A stretch of DNA of 64,000 bases from Halorutilus salinus (GCF_026242195.1 NZ_RKLV01000003.1:157363-221362); one strand, 5' to 3'; positions 16,556-26,159 are shown, counted from the first letter of the stretch. The notes: generated by a model from the sequence alone, not told the origin. Numbers and translations are program-made.

Positions 16556-17209
16556 ATGACGGAGAGCAAACGGTTAGACGAGAGGGAAGCCCGCCGGTTC
16601 CTGGAGTTACTCGAAAAGGTCGAAGAGGACATGGAACAGGCAGCCTACGGAGAGACCACGGATAGTTTCGACGACAAGTCTGAGTATGAATCGTACGAGG
16701 AGAAATGGGGTGCTCCGCGGGGTCAGATATCTGTCGAAGAGGCGCGCGGCAAGATTCGGAAGTTCGTTGAACACGCCTACTTGCAAGACGACGAGAACCC
16801 CGATGTCAGAATAGACGACGAAATCGAGGATAAGGTTGCCAATGTTGCTGAGGAGGCTGGGATGGCTGAAGACCGTGAGGAGGCGCTGGAAGAAGTACGC
16901 AGAGGTATCGCTGAGAACATCGAAGACGCGGAGCCGATGCTTCAGTCGCCGTTGGAGAAGGACGAGATTGAGAGTATCGAATCCGAAGAACTACGCGCTC
17001 TGGCTTGGGACCTGGATGCGGTAGCGAAAGCATACAACTACGCTACTGATCCCACGCTCCCGGATATTACACGCGAAGACGGTGACACATGGATCACCAA
17101 CAAGGAAGAAATAAGGCTCAACGAAGCGGGTTCTTTGCTGAAGGAGGTCTACAGCCGTATTTACGGTCGTGTCGGTGAGGATTTGGAGGGCTACTCTACG
17201 GAGGAGTAG
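16556..17209 (+). CDS. Hypothetical helical protein
   Basis: 217 residues from ATG 16556 (MTESKRLDEREARRF); a GTG at 16532 would overlap the regulator by 4 nt and add eight residues. Almost entirely charged alpha-helix, with no signal peptide, membrane helix or known motif. It follows the winged-helix gene on the same strand and may be its partner or effector. I do not recognise the family. Confidence 0.6.
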   Translation: MTESKRLDEREARRFLELLEKVEEDMEQAAYGETTDSFDDKSEYESYEEKWGAPRGQISVEEARGKIRKFVEHAYLQDDENPDVRIDDEIEDKVANVAEEAGMAEDREEALEEVRRGIAENIEDAEPMLQSPLEKDEIESIESEELRALAWDLDAVAKAYNYATDPTLPDITREDGDTWITNKEEIRLNEAGSLLKEVYSRIYGRVGEDLEGYSTEE

Positions 17210-17271
17210 GAGTATTATCCCGTCGTCAAAAGATATATCCCGCCTGAATACGTAAGTAGAGTATAAACGAC

Positions 17272-17817
17272 ATGGGGTCACCACGGAAAGCACCTGAAGA
17301 GGAAACCTCTCCTGATTTCGGAGACTGGGAAGATCCATCGGCAGTCATCTCCGGCGAGCGTACACGTGATGATTTCCTAGACGTGGCTCTACAGCTTCGC
17401 GAGCCTGCTTCTATATCCGAGATAGCCGAAAGGGCAGGTAGGGGAGAGGACTCCGCCCGCGAGTATATGCGTTTCTTCGCTGAACTCGGTGTCGTTGAGC
17501 GAGTGACCGAAGGTCCTGAACAGTACCGCGTCGATAGGGGCTACCTCCGGTGGCGCAGAGTCCGACGCGTCAAGCAACAGTATTCTCCTGACAAGATAGC
17601 TAAGATGCTCTCTGAGTCTACCAACACGATAGACGAATACCGGGAAGAGTTCGGCGTCGATTCGCCTCGACGGGTGTCTGTAGCCGAGTACGCCGAGGAG
17701 AGCGGCATGGATGTCGAAGAAGTCTGGCGTAGGGTTTCAAAATGGAAGACGGAGGTGAACCGTCGTAGAATCCTTGACGAGGCGTTGAAGACGGCTGAAG
17801 AAAAGGCCGTCGCGTGA
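17272..17817 (+). CDS. Winged-helix protein of the DUF7342 type
   Basis: 181 residues. The central winged helix (ASISEIAERAGRGEDSAREY...LGVVERVTEGPEQYRV) is followed by the sequence YLRWRRVRRVKQQYSPDKIA and a helical C-terminus, the arrangement I associate with haloarchaeal DUF7342 regulators. The upstream AAAAGATATATCCC provides a TATA-like element. The stop overlaps the next ATG, coupling it to the TumE-like gene, so it is a candidate antitoxin/regulator. Confidence 0.7.
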   Translation: MGSPRKAPEEETSPDFGDWEDPSAVISGERTRDDFLDVALQLREPASISEIAERAGRGEDSAREYMRFFAELGVVERVTEGPEQYRVDRGYLRWRRVRRVKQQYSPDKIAKMLSESTNTIDEYREEFGVDSPRRVSVAEYAEESGMDVEEVWRRVSKWKTEVNRRRILDEALKTAEEKAVA

Positions 17818-18237
17818 TGACGGCGGGAGATTCCGAATCCGCGCCCATAGACTTCGAGGTTCTATATAGAGTATACTCCCGCTTACAGGGGGACGAGCGT
17901 TTCGAGGAGGTCAAGCTTAGACCCGATTATGCTCCGAACTCCTTGGTTCCTCGGTACGACCTCCGATACTTCCCATCGTTCGTCGTAGCAAACTATCTAC
18001 AGATACTGGTATACGAACGACGACTTCAACATCCACTACGAGGAAGAGTACGAGAAGGGTGATACCTGGAACTGCAGGTGGGATAGACATCCGAACAGCC
18101 GCAACCATCGGGGTCACTTCCACCCTCCGCCTGATGGGTCAACCCCCGGAGAAAACCGAGATTATCCCACCGATTGGCGAGATGTACTCTCCTTAGCACT
18201 CAACGAAGTTGACGACCATATACAGGGGTTCTGGTAG
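17814..18237 (+). pseudogene. Frameshifted TumE/DUF6516-like toxin gene
   Basis: Starts ATG 17814 (overlapping the regulator stop) with SAPIDFEVLYRVYSRLQGDE to NYLQIL at about 18010, then the frame is lost. The adjacent frame continues WYTNDDFNIHYEEEYEKGD, WNCRWDRHPNS, HRGHFHPPPDG and ends DVLSLALNEVDDHIQGFW with TAG at 18235. The HFHPPP and final helix fit the DUF6516/TumE toxin family of haloarchaeal gene pairs. One frameshift separates the halves, so it is either inactivated or sequenced with an error. Antitoxin partner appears intact. Confidence 0.65.
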
Positions 18238-18363
18238 TCTCAGTACGGTGCTCCACTACCCGCTACGGGATCTCATCGGAACTGACCTAAGCTCTTCCAT
18301 CCTGCTCCCCATCCAAACCTTATCTTCGCTTAATGCGGATACGACTACTTCCCTGACCGTACT

Positions 18364-19749
18364 TTAGAACGGCATGTTCCCGCCCATACCGCCCATGTCC
18401 ATGTCGCCCTCGCTCATCTTCTTCATCATACGTTCCATGTCGCGCCCTCCGCCAAGCTGGCTCATCGTACGTTCCATCGTGTTGTAGTATTCGAGAAGCT
18501 CGCGTACGTCCTCCTCGCTCGTCCCCGAACCGCGTGCGACACGCCGTACCTCGCTCGCACCGACGCGCGACGGGTTGTCGAGTTCCTCATCCGTCATCGA
18601 GTCCATGACAGCACGGTACGTGTCGAGGCGTTGCTCGGTCACCTCGGCGAAGTCGTCGGGCATCTCGTCCTTGAGGTCGCCCATACCGCCCATGCCGGGT
18701 ATCATGTCCATCACCTGATCGAGTCTCCCCATGCTACCCATCGCCTCCATCTGTTTGTAGACATCGCGGAGCGTGAAGTCGCCGCTCAACAGCTTTTCGG
18801 GGTCGAGTTCCTCCTCGTCAACGTCGCTCTCCTCCATCGCCTCCTCGACGCGGTCGACGAGCGCTCGTATGTCTCCCATGCCCAGAAGACGCGATATGAA
18901 GCCGTCGGGGTCGAAACGCTCCACGTCGCTGACCTCCTCTCCCGTGCCTATGAACGCGATCGATGAGTCGGTCTGATCGACCGCCGTGAGAGCGCCGCCA
19001 CCCTTTGCCGTACCGTCAAGCTTCGTTATGACGACGCCGTCGACGCCCACTGCCTCGTCGAACGCATCCGCCTGTTCGCCAGCGCTCTGTCCTATCGATG
19101 CGTCGAGGACGAGAAGCGACATGTCGGGGTCGACGACCGACTCTATATCCTCTATTTCGGCGACGAGTTCGTCCTCAAGCGCGTGCCGACCCGCGGTGTC
19201 GACGATCACGACGTCCCTGTCCTCGAACTCCGCCATACCTTCGCGCGCTATCCCAACGGGATCCTCCGAATCCGGATCACCGTAGAAAGGAACCTCCGCA
19301 CGATCAGCCATCTCCTTCGACTGCTCGTACGCCCCCGGACGGAACGTGTCTGTCTGCACGATCGCGGGGCGCAGACCCTTACGCGAGAACCACCGCGCCA
19401 TCTTGGCGCTCGTCGTCGTCTTACCCGAACCCTGTAGACCCGCGAGGAGTATAGTCTGCTCCTCTAACTCGAACTCCGTAGCGTCGCCGACGACAGCCAC
19501 CATCTCCTCGTAGACGATACGTAGAACGTGTTCGCGCGCCGAAGTCCCCGCGGGAGGCTCCTCGTTGAGGGCGCGTTCACGTATAGAGTCGCTTAGGTCG
19601 TTCACGAGCGAGACGTCGACGTCCGCCTGCAGGAGGGCGCGCTGTATGTCGCGCACGACCTCCTCGACAGCCTCCTCGTCTATACGTGACCTGCCCGCGA
19701 CCTTTTCGAGCGCGTCCTGTAGAGAGGATCCGAGATCTCCGAGTACCAT
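18364..19749 (-). CDS. srp54: Signal recognition particle GTPase SRP54
   Basis: 461 residues. The N domain is followed by the G domain with P-loop [36 protein letters not shown], and a C-terminal methionine-rich M domain from about residue 300 ([22 protein letters not shown] and a glycine/methionine tail). It binds 7S RNA and signal peptides and targets ribosomes to SecY through FtsY. The start at 19749 is 114 bp from the divergent PadR gene. Confidence 0.97.
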   Translation of the reverse strand: MVLGDLGSSLQDALEKVAGRSRIDEEAVEEVVRDIQRALLQADVDVSLVNDLSDSIRERALNEEPPAGTSAREHVLRIVYEEMVAVVGDATEFELEEQTILLAGLQGSGKTTTSAKMARWFSRKGLRPAIVQTDTFRPGAYEQSKEMADRAEVPFYGDPDSEDPVGIAREGMAEFEDRDVVIVDTAGRHALEDELVAEIEDIESVVDPDMSLLVLDASIGQSAGEQADAFDEAVGVDGVVITKLDGTAKGGGALTAVDQTDSSIAFIGTGEEVSDVERFDPDGFISRLLGMGDIRALVDRVEEAMEESDVDEEELDPEKLLSGDFTLRDVYKQMEAMGSMGRLDQVMDMIPGMGGMGDLKDEMPDDFAEVTEQRLDTYRAVMDSMTDEELDNPSRVGASEVRRVARGSGTSEEDVRELLEYYNTMERTMSQLGGGRDMERMMKKMSEGDMDMGGMGGNMPF

Positions 19750-19863
19750 TAACGGCGTTACGTGGTGACGTCTAATGACGGTTTTGATGCCCCGCCCGTT
19801 CCAGCGCCGGCGTCCGAGGTACTACCTGTAACGATAAGTGGCGCGGGTACGTCGTTCACACGG

Positions 19864-20187
19864 ATGCAGAAACTGACGGAGTTCCAGAAGAACATACTCA
19901 ACGTACTCGTCGGCGAGCCGAAGTACGGTGTGGAGGTAAAGAAGGCGCTGGAGGAGTACTACGGCGAGGAGATAAACCACGGACGCCTCTACCCCAACCT
20001 CGACAAGCTCGCCGACCGCGGATACGTCGACAAGCTCTCGCTCGACGACCGCAAGAACGAGTACGCCGTCACCGACGAGGCGCGCGCCGAGATACGCGAC
20101 GAGATAGCGTGGCGCGTCGAGAGCTACATCGACGGTTCCGACGACCGCGAGAAAGAGCTACTCAAGGCGATAAACGGCGAAAAGTAA
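19864..20187 (+). CDS. PadR-family transcriptional regulator
   Basis: 107 residues from ATG 19864 (MQKLTEFQKNILNVLVGEPK); upstream in-frame codons have no family similarity. Features are YGVEVKKALEEYYGEEINHG, the PadR signature GRLYPNLDKLADRGYV, and a two-stranded wing ending in NEYAVTDEAR. It is the short PadR type with a single C-terminal dimerisation helix. Target is unknown; diverges from srp54. Confidence 0.88.
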   Translation: MQKLTEFQKNILNVLVGEPKYGVEVKKALEEYYGEEINHGRLYPNLDKLADRGYVDKLSLDDRKNEYAVTDEARAEIRDEIAWRVESYIDGSDDREKELLKAINGEK

Positions 20188-20258
20188 CGGCGTTTGGCAC
20201 AGTCTCAAAGCAAAGCTTTGACGGCTTGCAAACCTTCGATCCGTAAACAGTCTTCAGT

Positions 20259-20462
20259 CTATCTGTTACCGCCGTCGAGGTCCGCAGTCGGGTCGTACGG
20301 CTCGAAGGAGTCTTCGGAGTTAACCGCTTCCTCAACCTCGTCAAGGAGATCGTCGGACTCCTCTTTGGTCATCCACGTCACGTACTCCATACGCTCATCA
20401 GGATCCATCTCTCGAACTTCCTCCGGTGAGAGGTCTTCTTTGCGTTTTTCTTTACCTGTCAT
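20259..20462 (-). CDS. Small acidic hypothetical protein
   Basis: 67 residues, MTGKEKRKEDLSPEEVREMD then a helix-rich acidic body. The ATG at 20462 overlaps a TGA of an upstream minus-strand frame as ATGA, an arrangement typical of real coupled genes here. A palindrome (TCAAAGC-AAA-GCTTTGA, 20205-20221) lies just beyond its 3' end. No motif is recognised; it could be an antitoxin-like partner of the fragment upstream. Confidence 0.45.
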   Translation of the reverse strand: MTGKEKRKEDLSPEEVREMDPDERMEYVTWMTKEESDDLLDEVEEAVNSEDSFEPYDPTADLDGGNR

Positions 20463-20593
20463 TGCTCTCTGAACCTCCGTACTCCGAGGTCTTTTTCGTA
20501 GTCCGTGACCAGCGACTCCCCTCGTTCAAGTATCCTTTCTACGCGCATCCATATCTGCATGAGAGACGGCGCTACTTCAAACTCAGCAAAATA
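20459..20593 (-). pseudogene. C-terminal gene fragment upstream of the acidic ORF
   Basis: An open minus-strand frame of 44 codons, YFAEFEVAPSLMQIWMRVER...RRFREQ, stopping with TGA that overlaps the next ATG. An internal ATG at 20560 could give a 33-residue peptide. Immediately upstream is a stop and then a palindrome-rich stretch, which suggests the 5' part of a longer gene was lost. The family is not recognised. Confidence 0.35.
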
Positions 20594-20849
20594 CTATTCT
20601 CGACGTTGCGCCTCGTGTTTTCTGTCGCGTGCCTCAAAACCGCAGTACGAAGCTTCTTGACATTCTCACCCGTCATCAGACGCTCCGCGTCTAATTGGCT
20701 CAGAAATCAAAGATTTCTGAACGTTCGTGACTCCACCGGAGTCACGAGCAGGCGAATTTTTCGATTCGCATAAGCCTAAAGCCAAGAACATTCTGCTGTG
20801 CTATCTGTAAAACCGGGTGGAAAGATGGTACGTTGGGTGGGTACCGAAG
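20594..20849. repeat. Palindrome-rich intergenic stretch, probable IS200/IS605-type relic
   Basis: No credible gene. It holds two strong triloop hairpins: TCAGAAATC (20700-20708) with GATTTCTGA (20712-20720), loop AAA; and CGTGACTCC (20726-20734) with GGAGTCACG (20738-20746), loop ACC. The lead-in CGTCATCAGA...TCTAATTGGCTC parallels CGTCATCAGA...TCTGATTGGCTC at 15224-15254, suggesting the two regions are diverged copies of one element. Confidence 0.5.
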
Positions 20850-21479
20850 CTACGCTTCGACGGGGATCTCCTCGCCTTCCTCTTCCTTCGGCTCTATGAC
20901 GAGACGGTAGGGCGAGAAACGCGTGTCGAGTACGCGTTTTCCGTCGTCGTCACCCTCGACGAACCCGCGGACGCGGTCGACGACCCTACTCGGAACGTCG
21001 ACGACGAGTTCCGTGGGCGAAACAGCGGTGTAGACGGTGTCCTCTCCGACCGTTTCCGTCTCCACGACGCCGTCGTCGTCAAGCTCGCCGAGAACCGCGT
21101 CGACCTTGTCGGGGTAGAGACCCGTCTCCTCCGCGACCTCGTCGGCGTCCGCCTCTCCGAGCTTACGGAGCGCGACGTAGACATCGGCGCGCGCGCTCGT
21201 GTCGAGTACGGCGGAGACAACGTCGACGACGGCGTCGTCAACGGTTTCGAGACCTTCGTCAACCGTCTCTTCGACGGTCTCCTCAACATCCTCGACGGTT
21301 TCCTCGACCCTCTCGCGCTGTTCCTCGACGGTTTCCTCGACCCTCTCGCGTCCGTCCTCAACCGTTCCCTCAACCTCTTCGACCGTCTCCTCTATACGAT
21401 CCTCGACGCCTTCTTCCCCTTCGACTTCCTCTACTCCCTCGACTTCCCCTGTTTCCTCGGTGGTTTCTGTTTCTGTCAT
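20850..21479 (-). CDS. TrmB-like helix-turn-helix protein with acidic repeat N-terminus
   Basis: 209 residues. Residues 1-85 are a Glu/Val/Thr-rich coiled-coil-like repeat (VEETVE and RERVEETVE units). Then a winged helix (ARADVYVALRKLGEADADEVAEETGLYPDKVDAVLGELDDDGVVE) of the TrmB/MarR class, and a beta-rich C-terminal domain ending near PYRLVIEPKEEE. The stop codon lies inside a CGAAGC-TAC-GCTTCG palindrome. An inverted repeat at 21509-21542 upstream of its ATG could be its own operator. Confidence 0.75.
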   Translation of the reverse strand: MTETETTEETGEVEGVEEVEGEEGVEDRIEETVEEVEGTVEDGRERVEETVEEQRERVEETVEDVEETVEETVDEGLETVDDAVVDVVSAVLDTSARADVYVALRKLGEADADEVAEETGLYPDKVDAVLGELDDDGVVETETVGEDTVYTAVSPTELVVDVPSRVVDRVRGFVEGDDDGKRVLDTRFSPYRLVIEPKEEEGEEIPVEA

Positions 21480-21508
21480 GGTATCTCACCTTTGTGTCGT
21501 TCGCATTA

Positions 21509-21542
21509 GGACATAAAATCCGCGTATATAAATATTTTGTCC
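21509..21542. promoter_or_regulatory. Inverted repeat and TATA in the divergent spacer
   Basis: GGACATAAAAT (21509-21519) faces ATTTTGTCC (21534-21542) with CCGCGTATATAAAT between. The arms form an imperfect GGACA-AAAT palindrome around a TATATAAA element. It sits between the HTH gene (start 21479, minus) and the lipoprotein gene (21606, plus), so one site could control both, consistent with an autoregulated TrmB-type repressor. Confidence 0.5.
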
Positions 21543-21605
21543 TTTTGCCGGCGACACATAGCTGTACGCCGTCGGATTGATATGGGGCGTCGACGTTTTG
21601 GGGTT

Positions 21606-21977
21606 ATGAGACGCAGAGAGCTTATACTTGCCGCGGGTGCTATGGCTGTCACGGGATGTATCGGCGGCGGTTACGACGTTCAGGCTGTAAAGTCGGATGC
21701 GGAGCAGATACCGTACGAGCAGATGAGCGAGGGCGACAGGATACACGTCGAACGCGGCTACGTGAGACAGGTACAGACCGACGGCGAGACCTACTTTGTC
21801 GCCGTCGAACAGGAGGACGGCGAGTGGGTCAGTGAGATATTCGGCTCGTGGGACGGCGATGAGTTTCCGGAGGACGGTACGGTCGAACTCTGGGGCGTCG
21901 TTGAGGGCGAGATAGACTCCGAAGGGGGCGGTACACTGCCTGAGGTTACCATCGTCGACATGCGGTCGGTGGAGTAG
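21606..21977 (+). CDS. Predicted small lipoprotein
   Basis: 123 residues from ATG 21606. MRRRELILAAGAMAVTGCIG shows an arginine-rich Tat-like n-region, a short hydrophobic core and a lipobox VTGC (Cys at about 18). The mature part is a compact, strand-rich domain (MSEGDRIHVERGYVRQV, VELWGVVEGEIDSE) reminiscent of OB-fold-type export lipoproteins. Function unknown. Divergent from the HTH gene. Confidence 0.7.
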   Translation: MRRRELILAAGAMAVTGCIGGGYDVQAVKSDAEQIPYEQMSEGDRIHVERGYVRQVQTDGETYFVAVEQEDGEWVSEIFGSWDGDEFPEDGTVELWGVVEGEIDSEGGGTLPEVTIVDMRSVE

Positions 21978-22017
21978 CTTTCGTTTCACTTTTGACCTCT
22001 CCGCGCGAGGGTCGTGT

Positions 22018-23364
22018 ATGCTCGCGGAACAACTCGCCGAGTACGCCGACGAACTGAGCTACGACGACCTTGACGACGAGACGGTTGAGACGACGAAGGC
22101 GCGTCTTATCGACTCTGTCGCGTGCGCTTACGCGGGGCGCGACGAACCGCCCGTCGAAAGCCTACTGAGGTACGCGACGCGTAAGAACGGCGAACGCGAC
22201 GCCTCCGTTCTCGTCGACGGCGCGACGACGACCGTCGAGCACTCGGCGTTCGCAAACGGTGCGCTGATACGTTACCTTGACTGGAACGACACCTACCTCT
22301 CGAAGGAACCCGCGCATCCGTCCGACAACTTCGGTGCCGTGCTCGCCGCCGCCGACGCGTACGACGCTTCGGGGCGTGACCTTCTCGTAGCCGCCGTTCT
22401 CGCGTACGAGGCGCAGTGCCGTCTCTGTGACGCCGCTTCGTTACGCAAGAACGGCTGGGATCACGTCAACTACGGTCTGGTTTCGGCGACGCTCGCTGTT
22501 GGTAAGCTTGCCGGATTAACGCAGGACGAGATCGTAGAGGCTCTCGGGCTCGCGATCAATCCCCACGCCGCGATGCGACAGGCGCGCGCGGGCGAACTGT
22601 CGGAGTGGAAGGGCTTCGCCTTCGCAAACGTCGACAGGAACGCCGTCGTCGCCGTCGAACTCGCAGGCGAGGGCGTTGAAGGACCCGCGCCGATCTTTGA
22701 GGGCAAGTTCGGCTTCTTCAACCAGCTAACGGGCGAGTTCGATTTGGATGTCGATACGTTCGGAGGACGCGGCGGAGAGTTCAAGATTAACGAGACGTAT
22801 ATCAAGTACTACCCCGTCGAGTACCACGCGCAGGCGGCTGTCAACATCGTCATGGATCTGATCGACGAGGTGGACGCCGACGAGATAGACCGTATCGAGA
22901 ACGAGACGTACGAGGCGGCGGTTAGCATCATCTCGGAGGAGGAGGAGAAATGGGACCCCGAGACGCGCGAGACGGCGGACCATAGCATGCCGTACTGTAT
23001 CGCGCGCGCCTTCCTCGACGGCGAGATGACGCTCGAACAGTTCTCGGAGGAGAAGATTCTGGGCGACGACGTCCGCGAACTCATGGACAAGATAGAGATA
23101 GTCGAGAACACCGACTACACGGAGGCGTACGGAGAGGCGTTCCCGCATAGGATGGTCGTCCACGCCGACGGAGAGACGTACGAGCGCGAACTGGAGTACC
23201 CGAAGGGTCATCCGGGCAACCCGCTGAGCGACGACGAACTTGAGGACAAGCTCCGTACGGGCGTCGGTGATGCACTCGGCGACGACGAGATTACGGAGGC
23301 GCTCGACTGGATGCGTAACGTTGAGGAGAAGGATGACGCGTCGGGGCTTTTCGAGCTCGTATAG
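22018..23364 (+). CDS. prpD: MmgE/PrpD family protein (2-methylcitrate dehydratase-like)
   Basis: 448 residues of the MmgE/PrpD fold. The N-terminal all-helical domain has the family pattern (LIDSVACAYAG, VDGATTTVEHSAFANGALIRYLDWNDTY), substrate-site HPSDNFGAVLAAAD, and INPHAAMRQARAGELSEWKGF. PrpD dehydrates 2-methylcitrate in propionate catabolism, although relatives act on other substrates. The convergent neighbour is a citrate-synthase-family gene, which supports a methylcitrate or citrate-linked role. Confidence 0.85.
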   Translation: MLAEQLAEYADELSYDDLDDETVETTKARLIDSVACAYAGRDEPPVESLLRYATRKNGERDASVLVDGATTTVEHSAFANGALIRYLDWNDTYLSKEPAHPSDNFGAVLAAADAYDASGRDLLVAAVLAYEAQCRLCDAASLRKNGWDHVNYGLVSATLAVGKLAGLTQDEIVEALGLAINPHAAMRQARAGELSEWKGFAFANVDRNAVVAVELAGEGVEGPAPIFEGKFGFFNQLTGEFDLDVDTFGGRGGEFKINETYIKYYPVEYHAQAAVNIVMDLIDEVDADEIDRIENETYEAAVSIISEEEEKWDPETRETADHSMPYCIARAFLDGEMTLEQFSEEKILGDDVRELMDKIEIVENTDYTEAYGEAFPHRMVVHADGETYERELEYPKGHPGNPLSDDELEDKLRTGVGDALGDDEITEALDWMRNVEEKDDASGLFELV

Positions 23365-23380
23365 CGCTACCGTCTTCGCT

Positions 23381-24496
23381 CTACCGTTCGTCGACCGGCA
23401 CGTACCCGCGCCCCGTCTCGCCCACGAACTTGACGCGCGGGCGCATGATACGGTTGTCTTCGATCTGTTCGGCGATATGCGCCGACCATCCGGCGGCGCG
23501 CGACGCCGCGAAAAGCGTCGTGTAGAACGCGGGAGGCACGCCGAGTTCGCGGTAGAGCGCACCCGCGTACAGGTCGGTGTTGGGGAAGATACCCTTGTCG
23601 CCGAGACGCGCCTCGACCTCCTCGCGGACGGCGTCGGCGACGGCGAGAAGCTCGGAGTCGGGGTTGAGCGTCTCTATATGGCGTCTGAAATGCGCGCACC
23701 GCGGGTCGACCGTCTCGTAGACACGGTGCCCGAAGCCGGGTATCTTCCCCTTGTTCGAGACCTTCTCCTCGACGAACGGTTCGGCGTTCGACGCGTCGCC
23801 GACATCTTCGAGCATATCGATGACGGTCTCCGTTGCTCCGCCATGGAGGCGTCCTTGGAGCGTACCGACGGCGGAGGTCAGCGACGAGTAGACGTTTGCG
23901 AGCGTCGAGGCGGTGACGCACGCCGAGAACGTCGATGCGTTCATACCGTGCTCTGCGTAAAGTATGAAGGTTGAGTCCATGGCGCTCGCCTCCTCCTCCG
24001 TCGGCTCCTCGCCATGGAGCGTATACAGGAAGTTCTCGGCGTGTCCGAGGTCGTCACGAGGCTCGACAGGCTCTTCTCCCTCGCGGACACGGTGGGCGCG
24101 CGCTATCACGGTCGGCATCTTGGCGAGGACGCCGAGGCATTTGTCGGTCGGGTCGTCGAGGTTGTCCGCCTCGTCGTCGTACGATGCGAGTGCGGAGACC
24201 GAGGTGCGTAGGAGATCCATGGGGGCGGTGCGCTCCGCCTCGCGGTCGACGAGTTCCGCGACGCCGTCGGGTAGGGCGCGTCTAGCCGCCATCTCGTCAC
24301 GTATCCCGTCGAGTTCGTCGCCGGACGGCAGACGGTCGTTTCGGAGGAGGAACAGGAGTTCCTCGTACGACGATTCGCGCGCGAGGTCGTCCATGTCGTA
24401 GCCCGCGTACCATATCTTGCCTTCCTCGCCGTCGACCTTACAGACGCGCGACTCGTCGACAACGACGCCTTCGAGACCTTTCTTTACTTCGTCCAT
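23381..24496 (-). CDS. gltA: Citrate synthase family enzyme
   Basis: 371 residues, the short archaeal citrate/2-methylcitrate synthase type. Motifs: YAGYDMDDLARESSYEELLF near the N-terminus, LHGGATETV with a catalytic His, GFGHRVYETVDPR with the second His, and FPNTDLYAGALYRELG with the catalytic Asp; the C-terminus ends in RPRVKFVGETGRGY. It condenses acetyl-CoA (or propionyl-CoA) with oxaloacetate. Convergent with prpD, with 16 bp between the stops. Confidence 0.93.
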   Translation of the reverse strand: MDEVKKGLEGVVVDESRVCKVDGEEGKIWYAGYDMDDLARESSYEELLFLLRNDRLPSGDELDGIRDEMAARRALPDGVAELVDREAERTAPMDLLRTSVSALASYDDEADNLDDPTDKCLGVLAKMPTVIARAHRVREGEEPVEPRDDLGHAENFLYTLHGEEPTEEEASAMDSTFILYAEHGMNASTFSACVTASTLANVYSSLTSAVGTLQGRLHGGATETVIDMLEDVGDASNAEPFVEEKVSNKGKIPGFGHRVYETVDPRCAHFRRHIETLNPDSELLAVADAVREEVEARLGDKGIFPNTDLYAGALYRELGVPPAFYTTLFAASRAAGWSAHIAEQIEDNRIMRPRVKFVGETGRGYVPVDER

Positions 24497-24599
24497 ACCG
24501 GTAGATGATGAGAGACGTTATTCAACCTTCTTGTTGCCACCGCGGTGTGCAACCCCTACAGCGATGTACCTAAGCCAGACACCGTCAGGGCTGGTGACG

Positions 24600-26117
24600 T
24601 TAGATACCGAGAAGTGGACCGTAGTAGTACGGGCTGATGAAGCCCTCTACGAAGCCCGCGACACCGAAAAGGACGAGAAGACCCACGAAGATACGGTAGG
24701 CTCTCCGGGTTTCGTCGGCGACCTCTTCGGCGGAGACTCTGCCGCGGACGTAGCCGATACCGACGCCGCCGAGATGCAGACCAAGCCCTCCTGAGATGAG
24801 TAACGCGGGTATCTCGATGATACCGTGCGGGACTATGAATGCGGTGAGTTCGACGAGGTTCGCCTCCGTCGCCGTAAGGAAGCCTATAAGCGAGCCGTTG
24901 AAGACGAGTGAGACGACGGTTGCGACGCCGAAGACGAAGCCCGCGTACGACTGTGCGACGCCGACAGCCCAGTTGTTCGCCGTGTAGTTGAAGAACTCGC
25001 CGACGGGCGACATGCCTTCGAGACGGTTCGAGATAGACGTCTCTATACCTACGCCCGCCGCCTGCGTCGCTTCCCATGCACCGACGGCGGAGCCGACGAA
25101 GATCAGACCGCTCACGGCTACGAGCAGTGGACGCGCGGTGACGAAGGCGCGCGTCTCGTCCAGTCCCTCACGGAGCGCACCTGTCACGCGGTGAACGTCG
25201 ACCGACCCGTCCATATCCTCAACGTCTTCGCCCGCGTGTCTCGTATACATATCCGTCTTTACGACAGCGACGAAGGGTGAGAAGATCACGAAGCCGACGA
25301 CCGTGACAGCCGCGGGTGCGCCGAGGACGTTCAGGAAGCCCGCGACGGAGCCGAATCCGATCAGCGCCGCGAACGCGAATATGAGGTAAGCGATAAACTC
25401 AGCCGGGTTTTGGGTGACAAAGTCAAGGTTGCCGCGTAAGGCGCCCCGTAGACCCACACCGTCGACGACTACCGACTGGGGCGCGAAGACGAAGAAGACG
25501 TGTATACCGACAACCGTTGCGAGCCAGACGAGACCGACGACGAGACCGAGCGCCGCGCCGAGTATACCGCCCGTCGAGACGGAGACGGAGCCTACGCCCA
25601 AGAGGACAGCCGTCGCAACGAGTATCGCAACCGCCTCAGCCACGAACAGAAGCACGAACGTGGACGTATGCTCGAACACCGACGAGATGCCTCTGTCTAC
25701 GGGCTTCTCGACGCCGGTCAGTACGCCGTAGACCGCGCCCACCTGTCCCGCGTTCACCGCGGCGTTGAGCGCGACCACGACGACGACGAAGACGACCGAC
25801 GCCAGTACGATGACTGCGACCACCTCAGGTACCAGGATCAGGTCAAAAAGCTCGGCTAACTCCTCTCCCGTTTCTTCCATCCCTTCAAAACCGCCTGCGT
25901 TTCCGACCTCGTCGAGGGGTACGTCGTCCAGAGCCGAACGTATCTCGTCTATACTCCCGCGACGGAGGAGTGCGAGGTAGACGAAGACGCCTGTAAGCAG
26001 GGGCGCGACACGTGCGACAGCGGGGACGCTGACGCTCATGAGGTAGAAAGGTAGCACCGACGAAGGCTTGGAGACGAGAGTCGCGTACGCCGAACGGAAC
26101 GCCTCGTTTATGTCCAT
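24600..26117 (-). CDS. SpoIIM-like multi-pass membrane protein
   Basis: 505 residues from ATG 26117 (MDINEAFRSAYATL); a GTG at 26141 would add eight. The N-terminal half has about six hydrophobic helices resembling halophilic membrane proteins of unknown role; the C-terminal half carries the SpoIIM/DUF95 signature VPHGIIEIPALLISGGLGL and four more helices. The two-part architecture suggests fusion of a DUF7847-like domain to SpoIIM. In bacteria SpoIIM acts in membrane remodelling; its role in archaea is unknown. Confidence 0.8.
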   Translation of the reverse strand: MDINEAFRSAYATLVSKPSSVLPFYLMSVSVPAVARVAPLLTGVFVYLALLRRGSIDEIRSALDDVPLDEVGNAGGFEGMEETGEELAELFDLILVPEVVAVIVLASVVFVVVVVALNAAVNAGQVGAVYGVLTGVEKPVDRGISSVFEHTSTFVLLFVAEAVAILVATAVLLGVGSVSVSTGGILGAALGLVVGLVWLATVVGIHVFFVFAPQSVVVDGVGLRGALRGNLDFVTQNPAEFIAYLIFAFAALIGFGSVAGFLNVLGAPAAVTVVGFVIFSPFVAVVKTDMYTRHAGEDVEDMDGSVDVHRVTGALREGLDETRAFVTARPLLVAVSGLIFVGSAVGAWEATQAAGVGIETSISNRLEGMSPVGEFFNYTANNWAVGVAQSYAGFVFGVATVVSLVFNGSLIGFLTATEANLVELTAFIVPHGIIEIPALLISGGLGLHLGGVGIGYVRGRVSAEEVADETRRAYRIFVGLLVLFGVAGFVEGFISPYYYGPLLGI

Positions 26118-26159
26118 GCGAATCCGTGTCGCCGGAGCCACAAACAGTTTTCCGTCGCG

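Noticed and set aside
20894..21516. Ser/Thr/Arg-rich frames overlapping the acidic-repeat HTH gene
   Set aside because: They arise from alternative reading of the Glu/Val/Thr repeat and have no independent start signal.
23240..23974. 244-codon plus-strand frame opposite citrate synthase
   Set aside because: All catalytic motifs of citrate synthase are on the minus strand; the overlapping frame has none.
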